Positions 32,011-41,661 of a stretch of 64,000 nt of DNA are shown here, in pieces; the stretch's first letter is position 1, and every line of letters begins with the position of its first letter. A model generated the notes under the pieces. It saw nothing but the letters and a program-made list of their open reading frames with translations. It did no database searches and was not told where the DNA came from. The position numbers and the translations under genes are program-made. Source of the stretch: Bacillus_I endophytica_A (GTDB lineage: Bacteria; Bacillota; Bacilli; Bacillales; Bacillaceae_H); contig NZ_JALAMS010000026.1 of assembly GCF_026790145.1 (NCBI RefSeq), forward strand, positions 69,989-133,988, given 5' to 3'.

Positions 32011-33704
32011 TATATCATAGAGAGGGAACGAAGCCTGTTTAACGCTGCTGCGATTTCATGTGCCCGAGGCTCTGCTAATTCTCCTTCACCTTTTTTTGAG
32101 ATTGCAAAATGTTTCAAGCCGTGTCTTTCCATTTCTTGTTGAACACACTTCAATAAATCTTTCATCGTTTTTGAAGAACAAAGCAGATTTTTTCGTTCTA
32201 TATGACTAAGAATTCCTGCAATTGCTCTTGTTTGACTTTCATTTACAAGCTGTTCTACATAGTGGAGGTTAATGATGCTTTTTCCATATTGAATCGTATC
32301 TTTTGAACGAACTTTTATCATTCGTTTTCTTCCTTGCTCACTTTGTAAACTTTCAGGTCTCACTATTCTTTCTTTTCGTACTCGATGTTTCGTAACTGCA
32401 TATCTCTGTTGTTCAGGGTATTTAGCCGCAATGTCTTTTGCCTGATTTGTAACGTCCGTACAGTTGTAATTATTGAGCTTTAAAACAGTATGCGCTTTTT
32501 CAAAATATGCCCCAGATCCCCCCATCACAAGAATAGATGATATTCCTTCTTGCTCGTAAAGGGTACTTACTCGATCAATAAAAGGGGTGATTGGTTCTTC
32601 TTGCGGGGAAATCAGTTCTTTCATTCGCATATCGCGAATCATAAAATTTGTAGCGCTTGTATCTTCATCAATAATTAAAGTCCCTGCCCCTGCTTCAAGC
32701 GCTTCAATAATATTTGCCGCTTGGGACGTACTTCCGCTTGCATTTCCACTTGAAAATTCTGCTGTACTCCCTCCGTTTGGCAAGTTATTTACAAATAGAG
32801 AAATGTCTAATTTTTCAACGTTTCGCCCGTCTTCAGCACGAATTTTGACAGCCGTATTTTCCGTAATCACAAACTCACGGCCGTCTCCTTTTCTATAGTT
32901 ATAAATACCTCTTTCAATTCCTTGTAAAAGCGTACTTTTCCCATGATAACCTCCCCCAACAATAACCGTAATCCCTTTTTTTACTCCCATTCCCCTTAAA
33001 TGCTTTTTTGTATGTGGAATAGGAATGGCAATCTCTAATTCTTCTGGACTTTGAAAAGGAATAGCTTTTTGTAAAGGTAGCTCACTCACACCGCTTTTCC
33101 GAGGAAGGATGGATCCATTAGCGACAAACGAAACAAGTCCATGTTCTTTTAAATAAGCACGAATAGCTTGCTGCTGATCAGTGAGGATAATCGCCATCTC
33201 TAATTCTTTTATATTCATTTGAAAAATGGATTTTTCTACAATAGCAGGTAGAAGAGTCTTGAAAATGAGCTCAGCTTGTTTCCCTAAAATCCGGCGTCCT
33301 TTTGCAGGTAAGCCAACTGACAGTGTGACAGTCATCAGTGATGCGGAAAAAGTAACAGAAGTTCGATTGAGCACTTCTTGTCCGGGATAATCAATTAGAA
33401 TCATTCCACTTTTTCCGAACCCTTTTGCTCTTTCCGCTTCTTCTTTTAAGCTTTTATGTATAAGCCGTGTAATATGGTCTTTACAGCATATTTCACGGTA
33501 TTTATCTCTTAGCCACTCTTTTTTTATCTCTATATTTTTCAAAGGAATATGTAAACAAATTTTAGATGGACTTGCAAAGGGATCTCTTTGCACATAGTTA
33601 ACAGCTACCTCATAATGTGGCCACTTGTATCTCCCTTGTATCCTTTTATAGTTTGGATATCCTTTCCCATCGATTTCTTTAAGAATTTGTAACAGCTTTT
33701 TCAC
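32010..33704 (-). CDS. Predicted ATPase of the ABC class (PF09818 type)
   Basis: Soluble protein of 564 residues of the ABC_ATPase family, related to the RNA-associated MRB1590 fold. Walker A-like GGGYHGKSTLLQGI is near residue 250 and Walker B-like TLIIDEDTSATNFMIRD near 345; the signature region TAEFSSGNASGSTSQA lies between. The N-terminal 200 residues match the family's own domain. No transporter subunit adjoins it, so transport is unlikely. Biological role unknown; nucleic-acid binding is suspected for the family. Followed by a terminator. Confidence 0.87.
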   Translation of the reverse strand: MKKLLQILKEIDGKGYPNYKRIQGRYKWPHYEVAVNYVQRDPFASPSKICLHIPLKNIEIKKEWLRDKYREICCKDHITRLIHKSLKEEAERAKGFGKSGMILIDYPGQEVLNRTSVTFSASLMTVTLSVGLPAKGRRILGKQAELIFKTLLPAIVEKSIFQMNIKELEMAIILTDQQQAIRAYLKEHGLVSFVANGSILPRKSGVSELPLQKAIPFQSPEELEIAIPIPHTKKHLRGMGVKKGITVIVGGGYHGKSTLLQGIERGIYNYRKGDGREFVITENTAVKIRAEDGRNVEKLDISLFVNNLPNGGSTAEFSSGNASGSTSQAANIIEALEAGAGTLIIDEDTSATNFMIRDMRMKELISPQEEPITPFIDRVSTLYEQEGISSILVMGGSGAYFEKAHTVLKLNNYNCTDVTNQAKDIAAKYPEQQRYAVTKHRVRKERIVRPESLQSEQGRKRMIKVRSKDTIQYGKSIINLHYVEQLVNESQTRAIAGILSHIERKNLLCSSKTMKDLLKCVQQEMERHGLKHFAISKKGEGELAEPRAHEIAAALNRLRSLSMI

Positions 33705-33741
33705 TTTATCGCTCCCTTCTTTCTAGTATGTTTAGTGTAAC

Positions 33742-33779
33742 AAAAAACAGCCTCTCCTTATAAGGAGAGGCTGTTTTTT
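33742..33779 (-). terminator. Terminator of the odh operon
   Basis: Long perfect stem of 19 pairs (AAAAAACAGCCTCTCCTTA and its complement) right after the odhB stop. Confidence 0.92.
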
Positions 33780-33781
33780 CT

Positions 33782-35044
33782 TTATCCTTCAAGAAGAAGT
33801 GTTTCTGGATCTTCTAATAAGTCTTTAATTGTAGCAAGGAAGCTTACCGCTTCTTTTCCATCTACAATACGGTGATCATATGATAGAGCAATATACATCA
33901 TTGGACGGTTTTCGGAACGTTCTTCATCAATTGCAACAGGACGAAGTTGAATTTTATGCATACCGAGAATCCCCACTTGTGGGCCATTTAAAATTGGAGT
34001 TGAGAGAAGAGAACCAAAGACTCCTCCGTTTGTAATCGTAAATGTTCCACCTTGTAAATCTTTTAACGTTAATTTATTATCACGCGCTTTTTTCGCTTTA
34101 TCTAAAATATCTCCTTCAATATCAGAGAATGTTTTACGATCTGCATCACGTACAACTGGAACAACAAGACCATCATCAGTTGATACGGCAACACCAATAT
34201 CGTAATACTTTTTCAGAACAAGCTCATTTCCTTGAATTTCAGCGTTTAAGAGCGGGAACTTTCTTAGAGCAGCCACAACTGCTTTTGTAAAGAAAGACAT
34301 GAATCCAAGACGAACATCGTGCTGTTCAAAGAAATTATCTTTACGACGCTTGCGCAGAGCCATAACAGCTGTCATGTCAATTTCATTAAACGTTGTCAGC
34401 ATTGCTGCTGTTTGCTGAACCTCTACAAGACGATTAGCAATTGTTTGACGTCGACGCGTCATTTTTATGCGTTCTTCCGGTTTCTGTGGATCTTGTGGCT
34501 GTACTTGTTTTTGTGGCTGAGGTGCACTTTGCTGTTTAGCTGCTGGTTTATTCTCATGTGACTCGATATCATGTTTACGAACGCGCCCCATTGGATCTGT
34601 TGTTTTTACATCATCAAGTTTAATGCCGCGCTCACGAGCAAGTTTACGAGCTGCCGGTGAAGCAATCGTACGGTTTGTTGATTTTGCTTCTTCTTTTGGT
34701 ACTTCCTTCGTTGCTACAGCTGTTGTGCTTTCTTTTGGCGCTTCAGCCTGTGATGCTTCTTCTTTCGCTTCTGATGCAGAAGAAGATGTACTTTCGCCTC
34801 CGCCTTCTCCACTTTCATCTAAGCGAGCAATCACTTCACCAACGTGAACAGTATCACCAGGCTCTTTCAGAAATTCTGTAATTACGCCAGACTCCTCAGC
34901 TGTGATTTCAACATTTACTTTATCTGTTTCAAGCTCTGCAATATATTCACCGCGCTCAATTTTGTCGCCTACTTTTTTTAGCCACTCTGAAATTGTGCCC
35001 TCTGTAATTGATTCTGCTAATTCTGGTACTTTGATCTCTCCCAT
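33782..35044 (-). CDS. odhB: 2-oxoglutarate dehydrogenase E2 (dihydrolipoyl succinyltransferase)
   Basis: E2 subunit of the TCA-cycle 2-oxoglutarate dehydrogenase complex, 420 residues. Lipoyl domain (1-76) with the lipoylated Lys in ELETDKVNVEI near 42, an Ala/Glu/Lys-rich linker, a peripheral-subunit-binding domain (ASPAARKLARERGI, about 128-160), a second linker rich in Gln/Pro, and the catalytic domain with SYDHRIVDGKEAV (catalytic His near 392). Starts 15 bases after odhA; one operon ending at the strong hairpin. Confidence 0.98.
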   Translation of the reverse strand: MGEIKVPELAESITEGTISEWLKKVGDKIERGEYIAELETDKVNVEITAEESGVITEFLKEPGDTVHVGEVIARLDESGEGGGESTSSSASEAKEEASQAEAPKESTTAVATKEVPKEEAKSTNRTIASPAARKLARERGIKLDDVKTTDPMGRVRKHDIESHENKPAAKQQSAPQPQKQVQPQDPQKPEERIKMTRRRQTIANRLVEVQQTAAMLTTFNEIDMTAVMALRKRRKDNFFEQHDVRLGFMSFFTKAVVAALRKFPLLNAEIQGNELVLKKYYDIGVAVSTDDGLVVPVVRDADRKTFSDIEGDILDKAKKARDNKLTLKDLQGGTFTITNGGVFGSLLSTPILNGPQVGILGMHKIQLRPVAIDEERSENRPMMYIALSYDHRIVDGKEAVSFLATIKDLLEDPETLLLEG

Positions 35045-35059
35045 TGTCCTGGCCCCTTT

Positions 35060-37918
35060 CTAACGTCTTAATACATGATTAGTTAGTTTTAGTGCTTCGT
35101 TTACGATACGTTCTTGTTCTTTCTTATGAACAGTTGGATCCCCTTCAGAAGGACTTGAACGGCGACGACGTCCAACATAGCCAATCTCAACACCTTCTGG
35201 AACAATTTCCTGAAGACGAGGATACGCATATGACCATGGTCCCATATTTTTTGGTTCTTCCTGTACCCATACAAGCTCTTTTAAATTCGGATATTGTGCT
35301 AGAATCTCGCGTGCCTGTGCAAGCGGGAATGGATAAAGCTCTTCAACTCTTAAAATATGAACAGAATCAATTTCTTCTTCTTGTTTTTGAACTGTATCGC
35401 GTAAATCAATAGCGACTTTACCACTACACATAATAATACGCTCTACTTTTTCTTTTTGTTTTCCTGTTGTTTCTTCTTGTAAGATTTGTTTAAATTCACC
35501 TTTGCTCAAGTCATCAAGATAAGATACGCTGTGAGCATTGCGCAGCAAGCTTTTCGGCGTCATGATCACGAGCGGACGAATGTCATCATGTTTCAATAGA
35601 GCCGCTTGGCGACGCAGAATATGATAATACTGTGACGCAGTTGTTACGTTCGCAATATCCCAGTTGTTTTCAGCTGCAAGCTGTAGGAAACGTTCTAAGC
35701 GTGCGCTTGAGTGTTCAGGGCCTTGACCTTCATATCCGTGTGGAAGAAGCATAACAAGACCTGATTTTTGTCCCCATTTTGCTTGACCTGCTGTGATAAA
35801 CTGGTCGAAGATAACTTGTGCTGCGTTCGCGAAATCACCGAACTGTGCTTCCCAAATAACAAGTGTTTCAGGAGCAAACACATTGTATCCATATTCAAAT
35901 CCGACAACAGCTGCTTCTGTTAACGGGCTATTATGAACAGCAAATGAAACGTTCACATCTTCTAACGTATGAAGCGGTGAGTAAACATCTCCTGTTTTCT
36001 CATCATGTAAAACAATATGACGATGTGCAAACGTACCGCGTTCTGAATCTTGCCCTGTTAAACGGATTGGTGTGCCGTCTTTTAAGATTGTGGCAAACGC
36101 AAGTGCTTCTCCTAGTGACCAATCTACTTTTCCATTGTCTTTTAAATTAGCAGCACGCTTTTCAAGGATTTTTTGCAGCTTTTTAAACACGCTAAATCCT
36201 TCTGGCCATTTCACAAGCTGATCGTTAAGAGCAAGGAGTTGTTCTCCATCAACAGCAGTCTCGATTGGTGGAAGCTGACGCTCAGGCATTTCAGGCACTT
36301 CCTGTGGCTGGAACGATTTTTTATCAGGCGTTTTGTTGAATGCCTCTTGAAGACGCTCTTCAATTTTTTCATCAATTGCTTTCACATCTTCCTCAGTTAC
36401 AACGCCTTCTTTTTGAAGCTGCTCTGCATATAAATTCTTCACCGTTTTGTGAGCGCGTACAAGCTCATATGTTTTAGGCTGTGTTGCAGATGGTTCATCC
36501 ATCTCATTGTGACCAAAGCGACGATATCCAATAAGATCAATGATAAAGTCTTTTTTGAATTTTTTACGATATTCAAATGCAAGATAAGCCGCTGCTAAAC
36601 ATGCTTCTGGATCATCTGCATTGACGTGAATAATCGGCATTTCAAATCCTTTTGCTAAGTCACTTGCGTATTTAGTTGAGCGAGAATCAACGCTCTCTGT
36701 TGTAAAACCAATTTTGTTATTCGCAATAACGTGAATCGTTCCACCTGTATGATAGCCGTTCAACCCGCTCAAGTTTAGCGTTTCTGCAACAATTCCTTCC
36801 CCTGGGAACGCTGCATCACCGTGAATTAAAACAGCAAGTGACGCTGTGGAATCAACAGAAGGATATCCCGCTCCTGTACGATCATCTTGCACAGCTCTTG
36901 TGTAACCTTCAACAACAGGGTTTACGTATTCTAAATGACTTGGGTTGTTTGCTAATGTTAAGCGTGTTTTAAATGAATGATCTTGTTCACTAATGTGTTT
37001 GTCAGCACCAAGGTGATATTTTACGTCACCGCTCCATCCGTAGCTGATTCCAATTGAACCTTCAGATGGAACAACCTCTTTATTTGGCGCGTGCTGAAAT
37101 TCTGAGAAAATGAGTTCATATGGTTTTCCAAGCACGTGAGCAAGTACATTAAGACGTCCTCTGTGCGCCATTCCAATATTAATAGACTTTGTTAAATTGT
37201 GAACAGCGTGTTCCACAACTTCATCTAGAAGCGGAACAAGCATGTCAACTCCTTCAACAGAGAAGCGCTTTTGGCCTACGAAAGAACGATGTAAAAACTG
37301 TTCAAACCCTTCTACTTGCGTTAATCGTTTTAAAACAGATTTTTTCTTATCAGCAGAAAGAGAACGATATATTTTACCCGATTCAATCATCTCTTTTAAC
37401 CAAGCATTCTCCTCTCGGTTATGTACGTGCTGGTACTCAAAAGCAATTTTTTTCGTGTATACTTCAATTAAATAGTGATAAGCAGCCAAACCATCCTTTT
37501 GTTTGATATGATCTGGTGCGTTTGGACAGAGAACATGAGGCGGAATGCGCTTCACATCTTCTTCTGTCAAATCAAAATTTTCAAGTTTCAGCAGTGCCAT
37601 CTCAGTTTTATTTTTCTCAAGCGGAAAAATAGATGCATAGAGATGACCATAAGTACGCACATAAGTTGCTAGCTTCACAGCTGTTGCAATCTTTTCAATT
37701 TGTGCAGGATCCGTATAATCGACTCCTACCCCTTCATTTTGACTGCTGCTTTTGTTTAGAGAAGGCGGTGTTCCCCACTCATCAAAAAACGCTTTGACTT
37801 CAGGGTCAATTGATTCAGGATCTTCTTGATACTGATCATACCATTCCATGACATATCCTAAGTTAGGTCCAAAAAAACTATGCCAAGGAGCTTCGTTTCC
37901 TGTGTTTTTTCTCTCCAT
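35060..37918 (-). CDS. odhA: 2-oxoglutarate dehydrogenase E1 (thiamine-dependent)
   Basis: E1 component of 952 residues, which decarboxylates 2-oxoglutarate with thiamine diphosphate. Conserved segments: IGMAHRGRLNVLAHVLGKP, HLGADKH, NPSHLEYVNPVVEG, IHGDAAFPGEG, GYRRFGHNEMDEP, then the C-terminal transketolase-type domain with GQDSERGTFAHRH and LLPHGYEGQGPEHSSARLERFLQ, here abbreviated to EGQGPEHSSARLERFLQ. Start ATG has GGGGAG 5 bases upstream. A good vegetative promoter lies about 60 bases before the start. Confidence 0.98.
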   Translation of the reverse strand: MERKNTGNEAPWHSFFGPNLGYVMEWYDQYQEDPESIDPEVKAFFDEWGTPPSLNKSSSQNEGVGVDYTDPAQIEKIATAVKLATYVRTYGHLYASIFPLEKNKTEMALLKLENFDLTEEDVKRIPPHVLCPNAPDHIKQKDGLAAYHYLIEVYTKKIAFEYQHVHNREENAWLKEMIESGKIYRSLSADKKKSVLKRLTQVEGFEQFLHRSFVGQKRFSVEGVDMLVPLLDEVVEHAVHNLTKSINIGMAHRGRLNVLAHVLGKPYELIFSEFQHAPNKEVVPSEGSIGISYGWSGDVKYHLGADKHISEQDHSFKTRLTLANNPSHLEYVNPVVEGYTRAVQDDRTGAGYPSVDSTASLAVLIHGDAAFPGEGIVAETLNLSGLNGYHTGGTIHVIANNKIGFTTESVDSRSTKYASDLAKGFEMPIIHVNADDPEACLAAAYLAFEYRKKFKKDFIIDLIGYRRFGHNEMDEPSATQPKTYELVRAHKTVKNLYAEQLQKEGVVTEEDVKAIDEKIEERLQEAFNKTPDKKSFQPQEVPEMPERQLPPIETAVDGEQLLALNDQLVKWPEGFSVFKKLQKILEKRAANLKDNGKVDWSLGEALAFATILKDGTPIRLTGQDSERGTFAHRHIVLHDEKTGDVYSPLHTLEDVNVSFAVHNSPLTEAAVVGFEYGYNVFAPETLVIWEAQFGDFANAAQVIFDQFITAGQAKWGQKSGLVMLLPHGYEGQGPEHSSARLERFLQLAAENNWDIANVTTASQYYHILRRQAALLKHDDIRPLVIMTPKSLLRNAHSVSYLDDLSKGEFKQILQEETTGKQKEKVERIIMCSGKVAIDLRDTVQKQEEEIDSVHILRVEELYPFPLAQAREILAQYPNLKELVWVQEEPKNMGPWSYAYPRLQEIVPEGVEIGYVGRRRRSSPSEGDPTVHKKEQERIVNEALKLTNHVLRR

Positions 37919-37972
37919 GATTTCTCCCCAACCCCTCTTTCATTTAGCCTCTTACTTTTTTATAAAACGCTT

Positions 37973-38000
37973 ATTATACTGTATTGAAAGCCTATACAAA
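37973..38000 (-). promoter_or_regulatory. Likely vegetative promoter of odhAB
   Basis: On the minus strand -10 TATAAT (37973-37978) with -35 TTTGTA (37995-38000), spacer 16. About 55 bases to the odhA start. Confidence 0.6.
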
Positions 38001-38329
38001 TCATTGTAACAACCCGGAAAGTTTCACTTGGGATGTTACACTCATAGTAACATTTTTGTCACAATTCCTCAAAACATAAATAGGCGCGAAAAGACAAGCA
38101 TTCTAGCGGTTTTTTCAAAAAAGAAAGCGATTTCTTCGTTTTTTTCGCTTTTTTGTGAAAATAAGCACTATTTTGCTCATCCTTACCTCTTTTTACCGTT
38201 TTCTCTTCCTTAATTGATTTTCTTATGAAGAAGAAAACCTTGATTTATCAAGGTTTTCTCCTAAACACGTAAAAAAAAACAACAGAAGAATCAATTATTT
38301 TGATGGAAGCTATTCTTTTTTTTCATAGC
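38001..38329. other. Gene-free region upstream of odhA with two hairpins
   Basis: No supported gene. Contains a T-rich hairpin at 38117-38154 (AAAGCGA / TCGCTTT, U's on the minus strand) and a stem AGAAAACCTTGA-TTTA-TCAAGGTTTTCT at 38232-38259. Either may end the amidohydrolase transcript. A direct repeat of TGTTAC/GTAACA bases near 38005-38060 could be control sites for odh; not identified. Confidence 0.45.
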
Positions 38330-39667
38330 TCAATAAGCAATTGTAGACAGCTTTTCAATTAACCTTTTGCTTGATTTGTTGGCCTCTTTTAAAATAATAT
38401 CCTCATCCATTGTTTTTAAACGTCGATTTTCCATGACAATTTCCCCATTAATGATGACCGTTTCTACATCTGAGCTATAAGCGGAATAAACAATGCGGGA
38501 AATAGGATCAATATCATAGGAAGGAAAAGCATGAAGCTTGTGAAGATCAATCAAAATTAAATCCGCCTTTTTTCCAACTTCAATACTTCCAATCTCGTGC
38601 TCTAAGCCGAGTGCTTTAGCTCCTCCAATCGTGGCCATTTGTAATACTTGTTTTGCTTTCATTGAAGTTGGGCCATGGATGGGTTTTTGGATAAGAGCGG
38701 CAAGTTTCATTTCTTGAAACATATCAAGATTGTTGTTGCACGGAGCTCCGTCCGCGCCTAAACTAACATACATATCACTCTTTAGCATATCAGGCACTTC
38801 GGCAATCCCTGAAGCGAGCTTTAAGTTCGAGCCTGGACAGTGGCTTACCTTTACTTTTCGGTCTCTAATAATTTTTTTCTCTTCCTTATCTAACCAGACG
38901 CAATGTGCTAAAATAAGCCGTTCATTGGCAAGGCCGAGATGATCTAAATAAACGACATTACGCATGCCTCGTTCTTGCTCTACAATTTGGATTTCACCTT
39001 TATTTTCCGAAGCATGGGTATGTACACAAACTTGATATTTTTCAGATAAAAAAGCAACCTCTTTCAACAGTTCCTCTGAGCATGAGACAACAAAACGAGG
39101 TGAGAAAGCATATTGAATGCGCCCGTCTTTGTCATGCCATTTCTCATATAAGTCCATGCTTTCTTGCAAGGATGCGCTCGTTGTTTCTCTAAGGAGCTTT
39201 GGCACTTCTTCACCGTGATCCATCATCACTTTACCCGCAAGCGCCCGAATGCCGCTTTTTTGAATGGCCTGAAAAGCAAAATCTGTGTGATGTACCGTTT
39301 CCATGTCTACAATAGACGTTGTACCACCTTTTATCAATTCTCCGATACCAAGCATCGCCGAATAGTAAATGGATTCTTCATCATGAGCCGCTTCAAGGGG
39401 CCAGATTCTTTTTTTTAACCAGTCCATAAGCTCCCAATCATCTCCCTGTCCTCTAAAAAGCGTTTGACAAAGATGAATGTGCGTATGAATAAACCCTGGA
39501 AGAAGAATTTGATGACGTGCGTCTATTTCAGCGTCCACAGTATCCGGCTGTAAGTTCGTCCCGATTTCTTTAATTCGTTCTCCCTCAATTAAAACATCTC
39601 CGTGAAAAATATCTTCTTGTTTGTTCATCGTAATAAGCTGAGCATTTTTGATTAGCAACCGTCTCAC
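38330..39667 (-). CDS. Amidohydrolase, MTA/SAH or 5'-deoxyadenosine deaminase-like
   Basis: Metal-dependent TIM-barrel deaminase of the ATZ/TRZ-MtaD group, about 445 residues. Metal ligands are HTHIHLCQTLFRG near 65, HTHASENKGE near 220, HCVWLD near 255 and the Asp in GADGAPCNNNLDMFQEMKLA near 300. Relatives deaminate methylthioadenosine, S-adenosylhomocysteine or 5'-deoxyadenosine. The start is ambiguous: GTG at 39667 has AGGAG 8 bases upstream and is preferred; ATG at 39673 is only 2 bases from it. No linked methionine-salvage genes, so the precise substrate is open. Confidence 0.85.
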   Translation of the reverse strand: MRRLLIKNAQLITMNKQEDIFHGDVLIEGERIKEIGTNLQPDTVDAEIDARHQILLPGFIHTHIHLCQTLFRGQGDDWELMDWLKKRIWPLEAAHDEESIYYSAMLGIGELIKGGTTSIVDMETVHHTDFAFQAIQKSGIRALAGKVMMDHGEEVPKLLRETTSASLQESMDLYEKWHDKDGRIQYAFSPRFVVSCSEELLKEVAFLSEKYQVCVHTHASENKGEIQIVEQERGMRNVVYLDHLGLANERLILAHCVWLDKEEKKIIRDRKVKVSHCPGSNLKLASGIAEVPDMLKSDMYVSLGADGAPCNNNLDMFQEMKLAALIQKPIHGPTSMKAKQVLQMATIGGAKALGLEHEIGSIEVGKKADLILIDLHKLHAFPSYDIDPISRIVYSAYSSDVETVIINGEIVMENRRLKTMDEDIILKEANKSSKRLIEKLSTIAY

Positions 39668-39826
39668 TGTCATCTCTCCTTTGAAGTCCCAAAATACTAT
39701 CATATGCCTACATGTAAAGTAAGTTTCTATATTATATGTTTTTTCATTAAGAATGGCGAGCGTATTGTAAACGGACTTGACAAGAACTTTTATGTTTAAA
39801 GTAGCAACCCATAAAACGATATGTGA

Positions 39827-40693
39827 TTAATCAACGCCATTAATGAATTGCTGAAGAGTATCGATAAAAGTAAGCACATCCTCTGTTTCTCTTCTGTACG
39901 CAACGTAAATGTTTGATACAGGAAGAGGAAAGATAGAAAAAGGCACAGCGTCTATTTTCCCTTCCTTCACTTCCCCTTCAACAATGGAAAAAGGAAGAAA
40001 AGACATGCCTAATCCTTCCTCAATAAACCGTTTTGTAATTTCTACTTGATTAACGACCATCGTTTTCACGCCCTTATATGTTTGCTGAATAGACGGCAAA
40101 ATTTCTTCCCAATAGAAAGGATGATTGTTAATCAATAACCGGTGCTGGTGAAAAAGAGAAAAAAGGGATTCATTTCCACTAGAAGGAGGAGCTGCAAGAA
40201 TAACGGAATCTTGTAAAATACTTTTGCATATTGCGTGTGAAACAGGCATCCTTGATAAACCAACGTCTGCTCTTCCGCTTTCGAGCTCACCGCTAATTTC
40301 CATGGACTTTACAACATTTATCATAACTTCGATTTTAGGATATCTATGTAAAAAAGAGCTAAGAAATCTTGGCAAAATAGCTGAAGCAATATAAGGAGCA
40401 ACGGCAACTGTTATTTTACGCTGAAATCCTTGCTTAAAGCTTTCTAAAGTTTGTACACCATCATAATAGCTTTCCACCAATTTTTCAGCATGTGGAACAA
40501 ATCTCAGTCCTGCTTCTGTTAAATAAATGTGGCGTCCAGAGCGTTTAAAAAAAGAAATGCCAAGCTCTCGTTCTAAATGCTTAATATGTGCTGTAACAGT
40601 TGGCTGAGAAAGAAAAAGAAGCTCAGAGGTCTTTCTGAAATTTTCATGCTTTGCTGCAACAAGAAACGTTTCTACCCACTTCATATCCATCAT
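39827..40693 (-). CDS. LysR-family transcriptional regulator (CitR/CysL-like)
   Basis: LysR regulator of about 288 residues. N-terminal winged HTH with FRKTSELLFLSQPTVTAHIK near 15-40, then linker helix and substrate-binding domain. The TVTAHIKHLERELG pattern is shared with the CitR/CysL/YwqM group of bacilli. ATG at 40693 has AAGGAAG 6 bases upstream; an ATG six codons earlier would place the ribosome site inside the gene. Its target is unknown: the neighbour in the same direction is the amidohydrolase about 160 bases downstream. Confidence 0.9.
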   Translation of the reverse strand: MMDMKWVETFLVAAKHENFRKTSELLFLSQPTVTAHIKHLERELGISFFKRSGRHIYLTEAGLRFVPHAEKLVESYYDGVQTLESFKQGFQRKITVAVAPYIASAILPRFLSSFLHRYPKIEVMINVVKSMEISGELESGRADVGLSRMPVSHAICKSILQDSVILAAPPSSGNESLFSLFHQHRLLINNHPFYWEEILPSIQQTYKGVKTMVVNQVEITKRFIEEGLGMSFLPFSIVEGEVKEGKIDAVPFSIFPLPVSNIYVAYRRETEDVLTFIDTLQQFINGVD

Positions 40694-40712
40694 TATGCAC
40701 TTCCTTTTCATA

Positions 40713-40748
40713 AAAAAACCTTATGACAATTTTAGCATAAGGTTTTTT
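40713..40748 (-). terminator. Terminator of the methyltransferase gene
   Basis: AAAAAACCTTATG / CATAAGGTTTTTT, 10-base loop, placed just past the methyltransferase stop and before the LysR gene. Confidence 0.85.
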
Positions 40749-40753
40749 GCTCT

Positions 40754-41533
40754 TTATTTTTTTATTGCTAAGAATCGCAAGCGTTTGTAGTCAGCAACCC
40801 ACTTTTCATTTTTATACAAGTGTTCCTTTGCAATGCTCTCTACTCTTTTTACAATTTCCCCTTGAATACTTTGGTTTATATGTGTAAGAAAATCCCCCGC
40901 TAAGTTAGCAATCCATCCCTTGATTCCTTCATTTTCTTTAGCAAGTTCTGTTGGTCGAGCAAAAGAGGAAGCATAACATACTTCAAATCCTCCCTGTTCA
41001 AGAAGAGTCGTATATTCGCCAACACTCGGAAAATACCATGGATTGTATATATCCTTTTTTTCTATTCCAGACTCTTCTAAAGCTTGATATAGAGCTTGAA
41101 TAATGGAATCTACATTCCCTCTACATCCCATTTCCCCAACAAACCGACCTCCGCTTTTTAAACAGCGATTTACGGAAGATATAACTCGTTCAGGCCTCTT
41201 CATCCAGTGTAGAGCAGCGTTTGAAAAAACAGCGTCTACTTTTCTTTCAAGCTGAAAATCTTCTCCGTTGCCCGTTCTAAACTCAAGGTGAGGATAGGAT
41301 TCTTTAGCTTTTCTAATCATGTTTTGTGAAGCATCAATTCCTATAACACTTGCTCCTGTTAATGCAATTTGATGAGCATGACTTCCTGTTCCACAACCCA
41401 AATCTAAAATACATTCACCCTCTTTTGCACGAAGTAATGAAAGTACGTCTTCTCCATATTTAGCGACAAATGATGCAGTTTGATTATAATATTCTGGGTT
41501 CCACTGATTTTTTGTACTAAGAGCTTCTTTCAT
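40754..41533 (-). CDS. Class I SAM-dependent methyltransferase
   Basis: 259 residues with Rossmann-type motif I ILDLGCGTGSHAHQIA near 42-57, acidic loop GIDASQNMI, motif for post I VDAVFSNAALHW and PGG-like LKSGGRFVGEMG. Overall pattern resembles trans-aconitate methyltransferase/UbiE-like small-molecule enzymes; substrate unknown. GGGAGGAAGG precedes the ATG. A perfect inverted repeat 80-100 bases upstream may be an operator. Single gene with terminator. Confidence 0.88.
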   Translation of the reverse strand: MKEALSTKNQWNPEYYNQTASFVAKYGEDVLSLLRAKEGECILDLGCGTGSHAHQIALTGASVIGIDASQNMIRKAKESYPHLEFRTGNGEDFQLERKVDAVFSNAALHWMKRPERVISSVNRCLKSGGRFVGEMGCRGNVDSIIQALYQALEESGIEKKDIYNPWYFPSVGEYTTLLEQGGFEVCYASSFARPTELAKENEGIKGWIANLAGDFLTHINQSIQGEIVKRVESIAKEHLYKNEKWVADYKRLRFLAIKK

Positions 41534-41610
41534 GTTCCTTCCTCCCTTTTCGTTCTTTTTTATAGATTACCACTCTTATATATTAAAGAATATTAGATAA
41601 TTGATCGCTC

Positions 41611-41633
41611 ATTGATAGGGATCTCCTATCAAT
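41611..41633. promoter_or_regulatory. Perfect inverted repeat upstream of the methyltransferase gene
   Basis: ATTGATAGG-GATCT-CCTATCAAT, 9-base arms, 5-base centre, with an extra ATTGAT 11 bases to the left. No U-tract follows on the minus strand, so an operator is likelier than a terminator. Confidence 0.5.
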
Positions 41634-41637
41634 AAAA

Positions 41638-41661
41638 AACACCTCTTGAAAAAGAGGTGTT
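41638..41661 (-). terminator. Terminator of the C45 hydrolase gene
   Basis: AACACCTCTT-GAAA-AAGAGGTGTT with A's on its left, at the stop of the upstream gene. Confidence 0.82.
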
